Assembly: GCA_937928775.1 (NCBI GenBank)
Contig: CALFVI010000046.1
Span: forward strand, 1 to 44,303
Source of the DNA: an uncultured Elioraea sp.
GTDB lineage: Bacteria; Pseudomonadota; Alphaproteobacteria; Acetobacterales; Acetobacteraceae
Length of the DNA: 44,303 nt
Reading direction: 5' to 3'
The notes under the pieces are model-generated. The model did no database searches. It saw only the letters and a list, made by a program, of their open reading frames with translations, and was not told where the DNA came from. Shown one piece after another: positions 18,492 through 28,399 of this stretch (position 1 is the stretch's first letter; every line of letters starts with the position of its first letter). Made by a program: the position numbers and the translations under genes.

Positions 18492-20366
18492 GTGAAACAC
18501 GTCCAGGATGACAGGGGGGCGGCCGCCGAGCCGGCCTCCCGCAAACGCGCACCCGAACGGTCGCACCTCGACACCATCGCCACCCTGCTGCCCTATCTCT
18601 GGCCGAAGGACGACCCGGCCCTGCGGCTGCGCGTCGTGCTCGCCCTTTTCTTCCTCGCCTGCGCCAAAGTGGCGGCGGTCGCTGTGCCCCTGGTGCTCGC
18701 TGCCGCCGTGGATGCGCTCGCCCCGCGCGAAGCCCCGCTCGTTGCCGTGCCCTTCGCCCTGGTCGCCGGCTACGGGCTTCTGCGCCTTGCCGCCTCCGGC
18801 TTCCAGGAGTTGCGCGATGCTGTCTTCGTGCGCGTCGCCCAGGCGGCGATCCGCACCGTCGGGCTCGCCACCTTCCGCCACCTGCACGCGCTCTCGCTCC
18901 GCTTCCATCTCGACCGCCAGACGGGCGGCCTTTCCCGCATGGTCGAACGCGGCGTGCGTGGCATCGAGACCGTATTACGCTTCGCCCTGTTCAACACCAT
19001 CCCCACCCTGGTCGAGATCCTGCTCGCCACGGCCGTCGTCTGGGCGGTGCTCGGGCCCCTGTTTGCGGGCATCGTCTTCGCCACCCTCGTCCTCTATGTC
19101 GCTTTCACCCTGCTATTCACGGAGTGGCGGGTGAAGTTCCGCCGCGCGATGAACGAGACCGACCAGGCGGCGAACGCGAAGGCGATCGATTCGCTGCTGA
19201 ACTACGAGACGGTGAAGTACTTCAACAACGAGGAGCACGAGGCGCGCCGCTACGAGACCGCTCTTCGCCGCTACGAGGAGGCGGCGGTGAAGAGCCAGGT
19301 GACACTCAACCTGCTCAATCTCGGCCAGGCGGCGATTATCGCCGTGGGCGTCACCGCCGTGATGCTGCTGGCCGCCTCGGGCGTGCTCGCCGGCACCACC
19401 ACGGTTGGCCAGTTCGTGCTCGCCAACACCGTGATGCTGCAGCTCTACATCCCTCTCAACTTCTTGGGCTTCGCCTATCGCGAGATCAAGCAAGGGCTTG
19501 TCGACATGGAGGCGATGTTCCGCCTGCTCGCCGAGGAGCGCGAGATCGCGGATGCGCCGGACGCGAGACCGCTCGCGGTGCGGGCGGGCGAGGTCCGGTT
19601 CGAGGATGTCCGTTTCGGCTACCGGCCGGATCGAGAGATCCTGCACGGCGTGTCCTTCGTCGTCCCGCCCGGCAGGACGGTCGCCATCGTCGGCGCCTCG
19701 GGCGCGGGGAAGTCGACCATCTCGCGGCTTTTGTTCCGCTTCTACGACGTCTGGTCGGGGCGGATTTTGATCGATGGGCAGGACATCCGCAGCGTCACGC
19801 AGGACAGTCTCCGCCGCGCCATCGGCATCGTTCCCCAAGACACGGTGCTGTTCAACGACACGATCCGCTACAACATCCGCTACGGCCGGCCGGATGCAAC
19901 GGATGCCGAGGTGGAGGAGGCGGCCAAGCTCTCCCGCATCCACGACTTCATCGTCTCCACCCCCGACGGCTACGACACCCGCGTTGGAGAACGCGGCCTC
20001 AAGCTCTCAGGCGGCGAGAAGCAGCGCGTCGCGATCGCGCGCACCATCTTGAAGAACCCGCCCATTCTGATCTTCGATGAGGCGACTTCCGCCCTCGATA
20101 CGCGCACGGAACGCGAGATCCAGGCCAACCTCAGGGAGCTCGCGCGCAACCGCACCACGCTCGTCATCGCGCACCGCCTTTCCACCGTGATGGATGCGGA
20201 CGAGATCCTGGTGCTCGATCAGGGCCGCATCGTCGAACGCGGCACGCATGAGGCGCTGCTTGCCCGTGATGGGCTCTATGCTGAGATGTGGCGGCGCCAG
20301 GCCGAGATGGGCGAGGCTGAGGAGGTGGTGGGAGGCGAGGGCGCCTTGCCAGCGGCGGCAGACTGA
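18492..20366 (+). CDS. Atm1-type ABC exporter (half-transporter)
   Basis: The 624-aa fused permease-ATPase starts at GTG 18492, with ACGGAG just upstream. The membrane half (residues ~45-345) contains the NETDQAANAKAIDSLLNYET and VKYFNNEEHE segment that is diagnostic of the Atm1/ABCB7/HMT1 group. The ATPase half has Walker A GASGAGKST, Q-loop GIVPQDTVLF, signature LSGGEKQR, Walker B ILIFDEATSALD and the H-loop IAHRLST. Members export glutathione-linked sulfur or metal conjugates; alphaproteobacterial homologues confer heavy-metal tolerance. It works as a homodimer in the inner membrane. The Nudix gene is divergent; no operon partner follows. Confidence 0.93.
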   Translation: MKHVQDDRGAAAEPASRKRAPERSHLDTIATLLPYLWPKDDPALRLRVVLALFFLACAKVAAVAVPLVLAAAVDALAPREAPLVAVPFALVAGYGLLRLAASGFQELRDAVFVRVAQAAIRTVGLATFRHLHALSLRFHLDRQTGGLSRMVERGVRGIETVLRFALFNTIPTLVEILLATAVVWAVLGPLFAGIVFATLVLYVAFTLLFTEWRVKFRRAMNETDQAANAKAIDSLLNYETVKYFNNEEHEARRYETALRRYEEAAVKSQVTLNLLNLGQAAIIAVGVTAVMLLAASGVLAGTTTVGQFVLANTVMLQLYIPLNFLGFAYREIKQGLVDMEAMFRLLAEEREIADAPDARPLAVRAGEVRFEDVRFGYRPDREILHGVSFVVPPGRTVAIVGASGAGKSTISRLLFRFYDVWSGRILIDGQDIRSVTQDSLRRAIGIVPQDTVLFNDTIRYNIRYGRPDATDAEVEEAAKLSRIHDFIVSTPDGYDTRVGERGLKLSGGEKQRVAIARTILKNPPILIFDEATSALDTRTEREIQANLRELARNRTTLVIAHRLSTVMDADEILVLDQGRIVERGTHEALLARDGLYAEMWRRQAEMGEAEEVVGGEGALPAAAD

Positions 20367-20530
20367 GCGCGTCGGGCGGCTGCTGCTCGCACCCTCCCGC
20401 CCACACCGCGCCGGCTTGCCGCGCGCCAGTCTCGGCTTCCCGGTCCGGGGCCCGGTCCGACGCTGGTCTGCCGGCCTTGCGCGGCAGGGGGTTCCGACTG
20501 GCCGGGACATTTCCCATGTGAGAGCCGGAG

Positions 20531-20818
20531 ATGACGCGGGAGGTGGTGGCGATGCGAGCCGACCCGATGGGCGAGGCGCCCGAGGATCTAAGCCTGGCGG
20601 GCTCGGTGGTCGACCAGGCCATCGCGGCCATGATGGAGCGCAACATCGGCCCCCTTTCGGCCGCCTCCGCCCTGCTCGGGGGAGCGATCGCGATCCTCTC
20701 GCGCAGCCTCGATGAGCAGGCAGTAATCCGGGTGCTGGAGAACGCGATCGCCGCCGTGCGCGCAGGCGAGGTGCGGGACCTGCAAGGCGGAGAGTCGGTG
20801 GACGGCCGGTCGGCTTGA
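20531..20818 (+). CDS. Small hypothetical protein, 95 aa
   Basis: I do not recognise this gene. The product ([20 protein letters not shown]...) is acidic and mostly helical, with an amphipathic core ([20 protein letters not shown]) and no clear signal or membrane anchor. A GAGAG-like ribosome site precedes ATG 20531. It lies in the same direction between the ABC exporter and rpmB, about 100 bp before rpmB. Codon use resembles its neighbours, which supports it as a real gene, but no function can be given. Confidence 0.6.
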   Translation: MTREVVAMRADPMGEAPEDLSLAGSVVDQAIAAMMERNIGPLSAASALLGGAIAILSRSLDEQAVIRVLENAIAAVRAGEVRDLQGGESVDGRSA

Positions 20819-20916
20819 CCGCGCGGCGGCTGCCGCGTAGAGAGCTGTCACGCGTCGGGATGCCTCATGCGCCCGGCCCTGCTTCCGTTGCGACCCGACT
20901 GTTCGAGGAGTGTGCC

Positions 20917-21210
20917 ATGGCGCGTCGTTGCAGCGTCACCGGCAAGGGCGTGCTGACGGGCAACAATGTCAGCCATGCCAACAACAAGACCCGCCGCCGC
21001 TTCCTGCCCAACCTGCAGGAGGCGTCGCTGGTGAGCGACATTCTGGGCACCACCGTGCGGCTGCGGCTCTCGACGCGGGGCATCAAGACGGTCGAGCACA
21101 ATGGCGGGCTCGACGCCTGGCTGCTCTCCACGCCCGACCGCAAGCTCACGGCCGAAGCGCTGGAGCTGAAGCGTCGCATCCAGCGCGCCAAGGCGAAGCG
21201 GGCGGCCTGA
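20917..21210 (+). CDS. rpmB: 50S ribosomal protein L28
   Basis: The 97-aa product is ribosomal protein L28. The N-terminus [20 protein letters not shown] followed by [14 protein letters not shown] is characteristic, and the length and basic C-terminus ([12 protein letters not shown]) fit alphaproteobacterial L28. A strong GAGGAG ribosome site lies 6-7 nt before ATG 20917, which fixes the start against longer in-frame options. It belongs to the large ribosomal subunit. It stands alone, without rpmG. A hairpin follows at 21235. Confidence 0.97.
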   Translation: MARRCSVTGKGVLTGNNVSHANNKTRRRFLPNLQEASLVSDILGTTVRLRLSTRGIKTVEHNGGLDAWLLSTPDRKLTAEALELKRRIQRAKAKRAA

Positions 21211-21234
21211 GCACGGCCCTCGCTCTGCGGCCCA

Positions 21235-21258
21235 GCCCGCCCACGCGCGGGCCATTTT
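21235..21258 (+). terminator. Hairpin after rpmB
   Basis: GCCCGC at 21235 and GCGGGC at 21247 can pair around a 6-nt loop and are followed by CATTTTCC, a short T-rich run. This is a plausible intrinsic terminator for rpmB, placed just before the transporter start at 21275. Confidence 0.5.
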
Positions 21259-21274
21259 CCGTGATCGCCCGCGC

Positions 21275-22048
21275 ATGCTCTCCCCCGCCGCCCTGATCGC
21301 GGCTCTTCAGGCCATGCCGCCCGAGGCGGTGTGGGCGATGATGCTGATTGCTGCCTATGCGGGCCCGCTCGCCATGCTCCGCCTCGGCGGCGCGTCGGGG
21401 CTGAAGGTGTGGATCGCCGTCGCGGTGATCGCGGCCAACCTGCAGGTTCTGAAGGTGGTGCCGTTCACCCTGTTCCCGGGCCCGGTGGCGGAAGGAACGG
21501 TGGTGTTCGCCTCCACCTATCTCGCCACGGACCTGCTCAGCGAGCATTACGGCGAGCCTGAGGCGCGCGCGGGCGTGTGGCTCGGCTTCTCCGCCCATCT
21601 CGCGATGACGGTGCTGATGCTGCTCGCACTCGGCTACCGTCCCCTCTCGGCCGAGGAGGCGGGGGAGGAGCTCGCCTGGGCTCTGCCCTTTCATGACCAT
21701 CTCGCGGCGATCTTCAGCCCCGCGCCGGCCTTCTTCGCTGCCGGCATCGTCGCCTTCCTCAGCTCGCAGATGCTCGACATCCGCCTGTTCGGCGCCCTGC
21801 GGCTGGCCACGCGGGGGCGGCATCTGTGGCTGCGCAACACGCTCTCCACGATCGTCTCCGCACTGATCGACACCACGATCTTCTCCGTGCTCGCCTTCCG
21901 CCTCTTCGCCGCCGACCCGGTGCCGTGGGACGCGCTCGTTCGCTCCTACATCCTGGGCGCGTGGTTGCAGCGCGTGCTGCTTGCGCTGCTGGATACGCCG
22001 TTCATGTACGCGGGCGGATATGTGGCCCCCGTCGTTGCGCGGAGATGA
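21275..22048 (+). CDS. Queuosine precursor transporter (YhhQ/QPTR family)
   Basis: The 257-aa membrane protein has about six hydrophobic segments. The stretch STYLATDLLSEHYGEPEARA and later SSQMLDIRLFGAL and WLRNTLSTIVSALIDTTIFS are the conserved motifs of the YhhQ (QueT-like, DUF165) family, which imports queuine or other 7-deazaguanine precursors. Its stop overlaps the tgt start (ATGA), so the two are translationally coupled. This pairing strongly supports a queuosine salvage role. No strong ribosome site precedes ATG 21275; an internal ATG at codon 14 is an alternative. Confidence 0.9.
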   Translation: MLSPAALIAALQAMPPEAVWAMMLIAAYAGPLAMLRLGGASGLKVWIAVAVIAANLQVLKVVPFTLFPGPVAEGTVVFASTYLATDLLSEHYGEPEARAGVWLGFSAHLAMTVLMLLALGYRPLSAEEAGEELAWALPFHDHLAAIFSPAPAFFAAGIVAFLSSQMLDIRLFGALRLATRGRHLWLRNTLSTIVSALIDTTIFSVLAFRLFAADPVPWDALVRSYILGAWLQRVLLALLDTPFMYAGGYVAPVVARR

Positions 22049-23271
22049 GCGGGCGCTACGCGGCCTTTTCCTGGCGGGTGACGGCGCGCGACCCGGGGAC
22101 GCGCGCCCGCCTCGGCCTCCTTTCCACGCCGCACGGCGTGGTCGAGACGCCGAATTTCATCTTCTGCGCCACGCGTGGCGCGCTGAAGGCGGCGACGATG
22201 GCAGAGGCGCGGAGCTTGGGGGCGCAGATCGTGCTCGCCAACACCTATCACCTGATGTTGGCGCCGGGGGCGGAGCGGGTGGCGCGGTTGGGCGGGCTGC
22301 ATCGCATGACGGGCTGGCGGGGCCCGATGCTGACGGATTCGGGTGGCTTCCAGATCTTCTCCATGGGCCATGGCGGGGTGGCGGCGGAGGTGAAGGGCAA
22401 CCGGGCACAGTCCGGCGAGGCGACTCTGATCCGGATCGAGGAGCGGGGGGCGACGTTCCGCTCCTACATCGACGGCAGCGTGCAGGAGCTCACCCCGGAA
22501 CGGTCGATGGCGATCCAGGCCGCGCTCGGGGCGGATCTCGTGGTCGTGCTGGATGAGTGCACGCCCTACCACGCCGACCGCGAGTACGTGGCACGCGCGC
22601 TTGAGCGGACCTTCCGCTGGAGCCGCCGCAGCCTCGCTGCCTTCGATGCCGCAGGTGGGGTCGGAACGGAGGGCCCGCAGGCGCTGTACGGTATTGCGGG
22701 CGGGCACGTGCACGAGGATCTGCGCCGCGCGGCGGCGGACTTCGTCAATGGCGAGGCGTTCTTCGGCCACGCCATCGGCGACTCGCTCGGCGCAACGCGC
22801 GAGCAGATGCACGCTGTGGTCGCTTTCCAGGCCCCCTTGTTGCGCGAGGACAGGCCGATCCACCTGCTCGGCATCGGCCAGGTGGCGGATATTTGGCACG
22901 GGGTCGCGTGCGGCGTCGACACCTTCGACTGCGTGCACCCGACCCGCATCGCACGCCACGGCGGGGCGTTGGTCCGCAACCTTGACGAGGAGGGCGTGGA
23001 GGGTCGCGATCACCTCAATCTGCGCAACGCGCGCTTCCGCGACGACGCACGCGTTTTGGAGGAGGGGTGCGACTGCCCCGCCTGCGCCAGCGGCTATTCC
23101 CGCGCCTACCTGCATCACCTGCTGAAGACAGGCGAACTGCTCGGGCTTTGGTTGCTTAGCCAGCACAACATCCGCTTCATGATGCGTCTGATGGCGGCCG
23201 TGCGGGCGGCGATTTCGGCGGGGCGCGTGCGCGAGGCTGCCGCCGAGTGGGGCGTGCGGCTTGACGCCTGA
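22045..23271 (+). CDS. tgt: tRNA-guanine transglycosylase
   Basis: The 408-aa product swaps guanine-34 for a 7-deazaguanine base in GUN-anticodon tRNAs. Visible are LTDSGGFQIFSMGHGG (general acid/base Asp), VVVLDECTPYH, GIGQVADIWHG and FDCVHPTRIARHG with the nucleophilic Asp. The zinc site is CDCPACASGYSRAYLHHL. The ATG at 22045 overlaps the upstream transporter stop by 4 nt. It is longer than the typical ~375-residue bacterial enzyme and differs from the usual VMPTRNARNG wording (HPTRIARHGG), so it belongs to a divergent TGT subgroup; its base preference could be queuine rather than preQ1, given the transporter. Confidence 0.92.
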   Translation: MSGRYAAFSWRVTARDPGTRARLGLLSTPHGVVETPNFIFCATRGALKAATMAEARSLGAQIVLANTYHLMLAPGAERVARLGGLHRMTGWRGPMLTDSGGFQIFSMGHGGVAAEVKGNRAQSGEATLIRIEERGATFRSYIDGSVQELTPERSMAIQAALGADLVVVLDECTPYHADREYVARALERTFRWSRRSLAAFDAAGGVGTEGPQALYGIAGGHVHEDLRRAAADFVNGEAFFGHAIGDSLGATREQMHAVVAFQAPLLREDRPIHLLGIGQVADIWHGVACGVDTFDCVHPTRIARHGGALVRNLDEEGVEGRDHLNLRNARFRDDARVLEEGCDCPACASGYSRAYLHHLLKTGELLGLWLLSQHNIRFMMRLMAAVRAAISAGRVREAAAEWGVRLDA

Positions 23272-23286
23272 AGCGGCGCGGTGTTT

Positions 23287-24726
23287 TCAGCCGAGCGGGT
23301 CGAACCCGTTCGGGAATGGAATGAGCGGCTTTGGCAACGAATAGGGCCCGCGCGCAAGGTAGCGCCCTGAGCCTGGTTCCGCCTGCACCGAGCCTTCGCG
23401 CATCACCACCTCGCCGCGGCGGACCGTCGCCACCGGCCAGCCCGTCACCTCCAGCCCCTCATAGGGCGTGTAGTCGATGGCGTGCTGCATCAAGGCATTG
23501 GTGAGGCGCACGCGCTTCGACGCATCCCACAGCACGAGGTCGGCATCCGCCCCGATCGCGATCGTGCCCTTGCGGGGCGAGAGCCCGAACAGGCGCGCGG
23601 GATTGGTCGCGGTGAGAGCGACGAAGTCGGTGATGTCGATCCGTCCCTTCCCGACACCTTCGGAGAAAACGATGGGCAACCGTGCAGCGAGCCCAGGGAT
23701 GCCGTTGGGGATGTCGCGGAAGGGCGCATCGCGGCCAGAGCGCGCCTTGCCGCGATCTCCTTCGAAGCTGAAGCCGCAATGATCCGACGTGATGACGTCG
23801 AGCACGCGGGTGCGGATGTAGCGCCAGATCCGCTCGTGTTCGTCCCGGCCCCTCGGGGCGGGGCTGCAGATGAACTTCGCCCCCTCGAAGCCCGCGCGAT
23901 CCATGTCGGCGGCGGTAAGGGTGAGGTATTGCGGGCAGGTCTCGCCCCACACCGCGACCCCGCGCGCCTTGGCGCGAGCAATCTCCTCTGCGGCCTCCGC
24001 GCAGGAGACGTGGAAGATTTGGATGGGTTGTCCCAGCAGTTCGGCGAGCGCGATCGCGCGGTGGGTCGCCTCACGCTCCACCACGGGCGGGCGCGACCAG
24101 GCGTGATACTTCGGCGCGGTCATGCCGCGCGCGAGAAGTCGTTCCGTGAGGAAAGTGATCGCGTGGTAGTTCTCGCAATGCACGGTGACGAAGGCGCCGA
24201 GCCTGCGTGCGGCGGCGAGCACGCGCAGATACTGCGCATCATCGACATGCAGCGGGTCGTAGGTGAGGAACACTTTGAACGAGCGCACGCCGTGCGCGAC
24301 GAGGGCGGGAAGCTCCGTCTCCACCACCTCGTCGGTCGGGTCGGTGACGATCTGGTGGAAGGCGTAATCCACCATCGCCCGGCGCGCGCGCGCAGTATAG
24401 TCGTCGAAGGTAGGGCGGATCGGGTGGCCGCGGAATTGCGGGATGAAGCAGATGACGCTCGTCGTCCCGCCGGCGAAGGCTGAAGCCGAAGCGGTGACGA
24501 AACTCTCCTCGTGCACCGACCCGTCCGCTTCCGGCTGTTCGATGTGGCAGTGGCTGTCCACCCCTCCCGGCAGCACGTGGAGCCCGCCGGCATCGAGCAC
24601 CTGGCCTTCGGCCGGCAGATTTTCCGCCAGCGCGACGATCCGTCCGTTCGCGATCCCGATGTCCGCGCGCACCACATCGGCGGCTGTTACCACCGTGCCG
24701 CCGCGCACCACGAGATCGAACTTCAT
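23287..24726 (-). CDS. Dihydropyrimidinase/hydantoinase-type amidohydrolase
   Basis: The 479-aa enzyme is a cyclic amidohydrolase. Metal ligands and catalytic residues are visible: DSHCHIEQP (HxH) near residue 58, the carboxylated Lys in RSFKVFLTYD near 150, HCENYHAI, IFHVSCAEAAEEIARA and the Asp in ITSDHCGFSF. The C-terminal beta-sandwich begins around KGTIAIGADADLVLWD. It opens cyclic amides such as dihydropyrimidines or hydantoins; substrate cannot be chosen from sequence. It lies downstream of cobT on the same strand but behind a strong hairpin, and its 3' end abuts tgt. A decayed relative sits at 3.9-4.6 kb. Confidence 0.88.
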   Translation of the reverse strand: MKFDLVVRGGTVVTAADVVRADIGIANGRIVALAENLPAEGQVLDAGGLHVLPGGVDSHCHIEQPEADGSVHEESFVTASASAFAGGTTSVICFIPQFRGHPIRPTFDDYTARARRAMVDYAFHQIVTDPTDEVVETELPALVAHGVRSFKVFLTYDPLHVDDAQYLRVLAAARRLGAFVTVHCENYHAITFLTERLLARGMTAPKYHAWSRPPVVEREATHRAIALAELLGQPIQIFHVSCAEAAEEIARAKARGVAVWGETCPQYLTLTAADMDRAGFEGAKFICSPAPRGRDEHERIWRYIRTRVLDVITSDHCGFSFEGDRGKARSGRDAPFRDIPNGIPGLAARLPIVFSEGVGKGRIDITDFVALTATNPARLFGLSPRKGTIAIGADADLVLWDASKRVRLTNALMQHAIDYTPYEGLEVTGWPVATVRRGEVVMREGSVQAEPGSGRYLARGPYSLPKPLIPFPNGFDPLG

Positions 24727-24778
24727 CGGTCCACTCGTTTCCTCTTAGCAACAATCAGCTCTCGTGGCGAGCTGAGCA

Positions 24779-24798
24779 CGCGGCGGCGATCCGCCGCG
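24779..24798 (-). terminator. Hairpin after cobT
   Basis: An 8-bp perfect inverted repeat (CGCGGCGG, loop CGAT, complement) lies about 10 bp beyond the cobT stop on the minus strand. No T tract follows. It probably separates cobST from the dihydropyrimidinase-like gene. Confidence 0.5.
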
Positions 24799-24807
24799 CA
24801 CAGCGTG

Positions 24808-26682
24808 TCAGGCGACCAGTGGCGCACGCTCCGAGGCCGCACGCTGCCAGGCCCGCGCAGGGTCGTCGTCGAACAGGTCGGCGAGCTGTTTCATCATCGT
24901 GCCGCCCAGTTCCTCGGCATCGGTGATGGTAACGGCGCGACGGTAGTAGCGGGTGACGTCGTGACCGATGCCGATTGCCACCACTTCGATCAGCCCCTCG
25001 CGATCGACGCGACGGATCACGTCGCGCAGGTGCCGCTCGAGATAGTTGCCGGGGTTGACGGAGAGGGTGGAGTCGTCGACCGGCGCGCCGTCCGAGATCA
25101 CCATCAGGATCTTGCGGTGTTCGGGTCGCACAATCAGGCGGCGATAGGCCCACTCGAGCGCCTCACCGTCGATGTTCTCCTTAAGCAGCCCCTCGCGCAG
25201 CATCAGGCCGAGGTTCCTGCGTGCGCGACGCCACGGCGCGTCGGCTGCCTTGTAGACGATGTGGCGCAGATCGTTCAGCCGCCCCGGGTTGCGCTTCTTG
25301 CCCTCCTGCACCCAGCGTTCGCGGCTCTGCCCTCCCTTCCAGGCGCGGGTGGTGAAGCCGAGGATCTCCACCTTCACCCCGCACCGTTCCAGCGTGCGGG
25401 CGAGGATGTCCGCGCTCATCGCCGCAACCGTGATGGGCCGCCCGCGCATCGAGCCGGAATTGTCGATGAGCAGTGTGACGACGGTGTCGCGGAAGGCGGT
25501 ATCGCGTTCGCGTTTGTAGGAGAGAGAGTGCATCGGGTTCGCCACCACGCGGGCGAGCCGCGAGACGTCGAGCAGCCCCTCCTCAAGGTCGAACTCCCAA
25601 GAGCGCTGCTGCTGCGCCATCAGACGCCTCTGCAGGCGGTTGGCGAGCTTGGTAACCACGCCCTGCAGATGCTGCAGCTGCAGGTCAAGCTGGGCGCGCA
25701 GCCGCGCAAGCTCGTCCGGGTCGCAGAGATCTGAGGCATCGACCTCCTCGTCGAACTGGCGGGTGAAGGCGCGGTAGCGCGACTCCTCCGCATCGACCGG
25801 CGGATCACGCCTCGCCTGCGGCCCGGCAGGGCGTTCGTCCCCGTCCGAAGCCGAGCCGTCGTCCTCGCGCTGGTCCGCCGCTTCGATGGGCTGCGCCTCG
25901 TCTTCCGACTCCTCCTCCTCGCGCGCGGCGGGCAGCGCCTCTGCTTCGGCCGCACCTGCGCTGCGTTGCTCCTCGTCCTGCTGGTCGCCCTCCTTCTCGC
26001 TTTCGTCCTCCTCGTCTTCGGCCTGGTTTTTGTCCTCCGCTTCCGCGATGTCCTCGGCGAGATCGAGAGCGGAGAGGAGGCGTCGCGAGACGCGAGCGAA
26101 GGCGTCTTGATCGGGCGCGCAGGTGCTGAGCTGAGCGATCGCGCTGAGTGCGCTCTTCGGCAGGTGCGGCCGCCACAGCTCGACGATCCGGCGCGCGGGT
26201 TCGGGTATCGGCTGGCCTGAGAGCGCCTCGCGGGCAAGGAGCTCGATCGCGCGCGCAAGCGGCAGCTGTTCCTTGCGCACCATGCGGTCATAGCCTTCCG
26301 CCTCGCACTGCTCGGCGAGTCGGGCGCGCAGATTGGCAGCCACCCCGGGCAAGGCGCGGGCGCCGAGCTCCTCGCAGCGCGCCTGTTCGAGAAGGTCGAA
26401 GATCTCGCGCGCTTCGCGCCTGGCTGGGGCGAGGCGGGCGTGCGTGGCTTCGTCGTGGTGGGCGAGCCTGAGTGCTATGGCGTCGGCGGCTCCGCGCAGG
26501 CGCGCGATTTCAGACGGCGAAAGGGCGCGCGATGGGGCGGGCAGTCGGGCCCGCTTGCCGGCGACCCCGGCAGCGCCGGGCGCAAAGGACACCTCGACGT
26601 CGGGCCGGTGCGCGAGCGCCCGTACCACGCTGGCAGTGGCGCGGCGGAATTCCTCGACGCGTGCGGTTTCCGGGCTGGCCAT
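24808..26682 (-). CDS. cobT: Aerobic cobaltochelatase subunit CobT
   Basis: The 624-aa protein inserts Co2+ into hydrogenobyrinic acid a,c-diamide together with CobS and CobN in aerobic cobalamin synthesis. ATG 26682 ([20 protein letters not shown]) is chosen; the start is 8 nt after the cobS stop, so they form an operon. The middle (residues ~215-315) is an extremely acidic linker ([20 protein letters not shown]), and the C-terminus is a VWA domain with the MIDAS motif [10 protein letters not shown] near 435, plus [16 protein letters not shown]. This AAA+-linked VWA arrangement parallels BchD. The length and acidic linker are normal for CobT. No other cob genes lie in the window. Confidence 0.95.
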   Translation of the reverse strand: MASPETARVEEFRRATASVVRALAHRPDVEVSFAPGAAGVAGKRARLPAPSRALSPSEIARLRGAADAIALRLAHHDEATHARLAPARREAREIFDLLEQARCEELGARALPGVAANLRARLAEQCEAEGYDRMVRKEQLPLARAIELLAREALSGQPIPEPARRIVELWRPHLPKSALSAIAQLSTCAPDQDAFARVSRRLLSALDLAEDIAEAEDKNQAEDEEDESEKEGDQQDEEQRSAGAAEAEALPAAREEEESEDEAQPIEAADQREDDGSASDGDERPAGPQARRDPPVDAEESRYRAFTRQFDEEVDASDLCDPDELARLRAQLDLQLQHLQGVVTKLANRLQRRLMAQQQRSWEFDLEEGLLDVSRLARVVANPMHSLSYKRERDTAFRDTVVTLLIDNSGSMRGRPITVAAMSADILARTLERCGVKVEILGFTTRAWKGGQSRERWVQEGKKRNPGRLNDLRHIVYKAADAPWRRARRNLGLMLREGLLKENIDGEALEWAYRRLIVRPEHRKILMVISDGAPVDDSTLSVNPGNYLERHLRDVIRRVDREGLIEVVAIGIGHDVTRYYRRAVTITDAEELGGTMMKQLADLFDDDPARAWQRAASERAPLVA

Positions 26683-26690
26683 CGCTCCCG

Positions 26691-27701
26691 TCAGGCCGCC
26701 CGCCGGGGTGAGAGCCCCGTGGGCAGCTCCTCGTTGAAGCAGCGCTGGTAATACTCCGCCACCGTGGCGCGTTCTGCCTCGTCGCACTTGTTGAGGAAAG
26801 TGACGCGGAAGGCGAAGGCGACGTCACCGAAGATACGCGCATTCTCCGCCCAGGTGATCACGGTGCGCGGGCTCATCACAGTAGAGATGTCGCCGTTGAT
26901 GAAACCCGCCCGCGTCAGGTCGGCAAGCGCGACCATCGACTTGATCCGCTTCTTCGCTGCCTCGTCGTTTGGATCGATCTTCAGCTTCGCCAGCACGATC
27001 TCGACCTCTTGCTCCTGTGGCAGGTAATTGAGGGTGGCGACAATGTTCCAGCGGTCCATCTGACCCTGGTTGATCTGTTGCGTGCCGTGATAAAGCCCCG
27101 TCGTGTCGCCGAGCCCGATCGTGTTGGCGGTAGCGAACAGGCGGAACGCCGGGTGGGGGCGGATCACCCGGTTCTGATCAAGCAGCGTGAGCTTTCCCTC
27201 CACCTCCAGCACGCGCTGGATGACGAACATCACGTCGGGTCGGCCGGCGTCGTATTCGTCGAAGACGAGCGCGCAGGGACGCTGCAGGGCCCAGGGCAGG
27301 ATGCCCTCGCGGAATTCCGTCACCTGCTTGCCGTCGCGCAGCACGATCGCGTCCTTGCCGATCAGGTCGATGCGCGAAATGTGGGAATCGAGGTTCACCC
27401 GGATGCAGGGCCAATTCAGGCGGGCTGCGACCTGCTCGATGTGCGTCGATTTGCCGGTGCCATGGTAGCCCTGCACCATGACGCGGCGGTTGTGGGCGAA
27501 TCCCGCCAGGATCGCCAACGTGGTCTCGCGATCGAACCGGTAGGCCTCGTCGAGATCCGGCACATGTTCGGTGCGCACCGAGAAGGCGGGCACTTCCATC
27601 TCCGAGGGGAAACCGAAGGTCTGATCCACGCGCAAGCGGATGTCGGGCAGGTCGATGGCCGATGTCGGCCGTACATCCGCGCGCTGCGTTACCGTGTCCA
27701 T
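26691..27701 (-). CDS. cobS: Aerobic cobaltochelatase subunit CobS (AAA+ ATPase)
   Basis: The 336-aa MoxR-type AAA+ ATPase powers cobalt insertion with CobT and CobN. Walker A is [14 protein letters not shown] near residue 80, Walker [14 protein letters not shown] near 145, sensor 1 [11 protein letters not shown] near 190, and the C-terminal [20 protein letters not shown] tail is typical. An N-terminal segment [12 protein letters not shown] is conserved in CobS. The sequence is intact with the usual family length. The gene precedes cobT by 8 nt. The DnaJ-like gene lies directly upstream on the same strand, an arrangement common in alphaproteobacteria. Confidence 0.96.
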   Translation of the reverse strand: MDTVTQRADVRPTSAIDLPDIRLRVDQTFGFPSEMEVPAFSVRTEHVPDLDEAYRFDRETTLAILAGFAHNRRVMVQGYHGTGKSTHIEQVAARLNWPCIRVNLDSHISRIDLIGKDAIVLRDGKQVTEFREGILPWALQRPCALVFDEYDAGRPDVMFVIQRVLEVEGKLTLLDQNRVIRPHPAFRLFATANTIGLGDTTGLYHGTQQINQGQMDRWNIVATLNYLPQEQEVEIVLAKLKIDPNDEAAKKRIKSMVALADLTRAGFINGDISTVMSPRTVITWAENARIFGDVAFAFRVTFLNKCDEAERATVAEYYQRCFNEELPTGLSPRRAA

Positions 27702-27777
27702 GCGTTCTGTCCGATCGTGATGCAGGGGATAGTCTAAATCCCGCTTCGGGGAATGCGAAGGTCGTGCCGCGCCGGTC

Positions 27778-28347
27778 TTACTCGTGCGCGGTGCGCAGCG
27801 CGCGCATCACCGCAGCGTAGGCGGCGTTGATTTCCTTGACTTTCTCCTCTGCTTCCCGTGCCCCGCCGTGGCGGTCGGGGTGATGGACAAGGACGAGGTG
27901 CTTGTAGCGCTTCTTCACGTCCTCGCGTGCGACCGGCCAATCGAGGCCGAGCACGGCGAGAGGACGCCGCAGGGCGGGCGGTGCCTCGTTGCGTTTCGGC
28001 TGCGGGCCAGGGCGGCGACGCGTGAGCACGCCCAAGGGGTCGCAAACAGCGTCATTCAGCGCGCCGATCCGGCCGAGCGGCCAGGACGGGCGCTGCCAAA
28101 TCACGTCGCGACGCAGTTCCGCCTCGATCTGCGCTGGAGTCATTCCCTTATAGTAGTCCCAGGAGCGATTGTACTCGCGCACGTGGTCAAGGCAGAACCA
28201 CCAATATTCGTTGAGCGCTTCGCGCGACTTCGGGGCGCGGAACACCCCAGGCGCTGTGCAGCCGGGCGAGTCGCAGACGCGCGGATTCGCCTCGGCGCGC
28301 GGGTCGGGCACGTAGTAGCGTCGGTATCTGGCTGCATGGCCCTGCAT
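27778..28347 (-). CDS. J-domain protein (DnaJ-like) upstream of cobS
   Basis: The 189-aa product carries its J domain at the C-terminus: [20 protein letters not shown] then [18 protein letters not shown] with the essential HPD triad, then [15 protein letters not shown]. The N-terminal half has paired Cys ([14 protein letters not shown]) and [13 protein letters not shown], seen in a group of alphaproteobacterial proteins next to cobS and bolA. It lacks the Gly/Phe and zinc-finger regions of true DnaJ, so it probably recruits DnaK for a specific client, possibly cobaltochelatase; that is inference. ATG 28347 is chosen because upstream extension is antisense to bolA. Confidence 0.88.
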   Translation of the reverse strand: MQGHAARYRRYYVPDPRAEANPRVCDSPGCTAPGVFRAPKSREALNEYWWFCLDHVREYNRSWDYYKGMTPAQIEAELRRDVIWQRPSWPLGRIGALNDAVCDPLGVLTRRRPGPQPKRNEAPPALRRPLAVLGLDWPVAREDVKKRYKHLVLVHHPDRHGGAREAEEKVKEINAAYAAVMRALRTAHE

Positions 28348-28399
28348 GATCCTTTTATGGCGGCCGGCCCAAGGGGCCGCAAGGAAGGGAAGCGTGGAG

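Noticed and set aside
24726-27701. A cobalamin riboswitch near cobS/cobT
   Set aside because: The upstream and downstream gaps are under 90 bp and show no conserved B12-box-like sequence.
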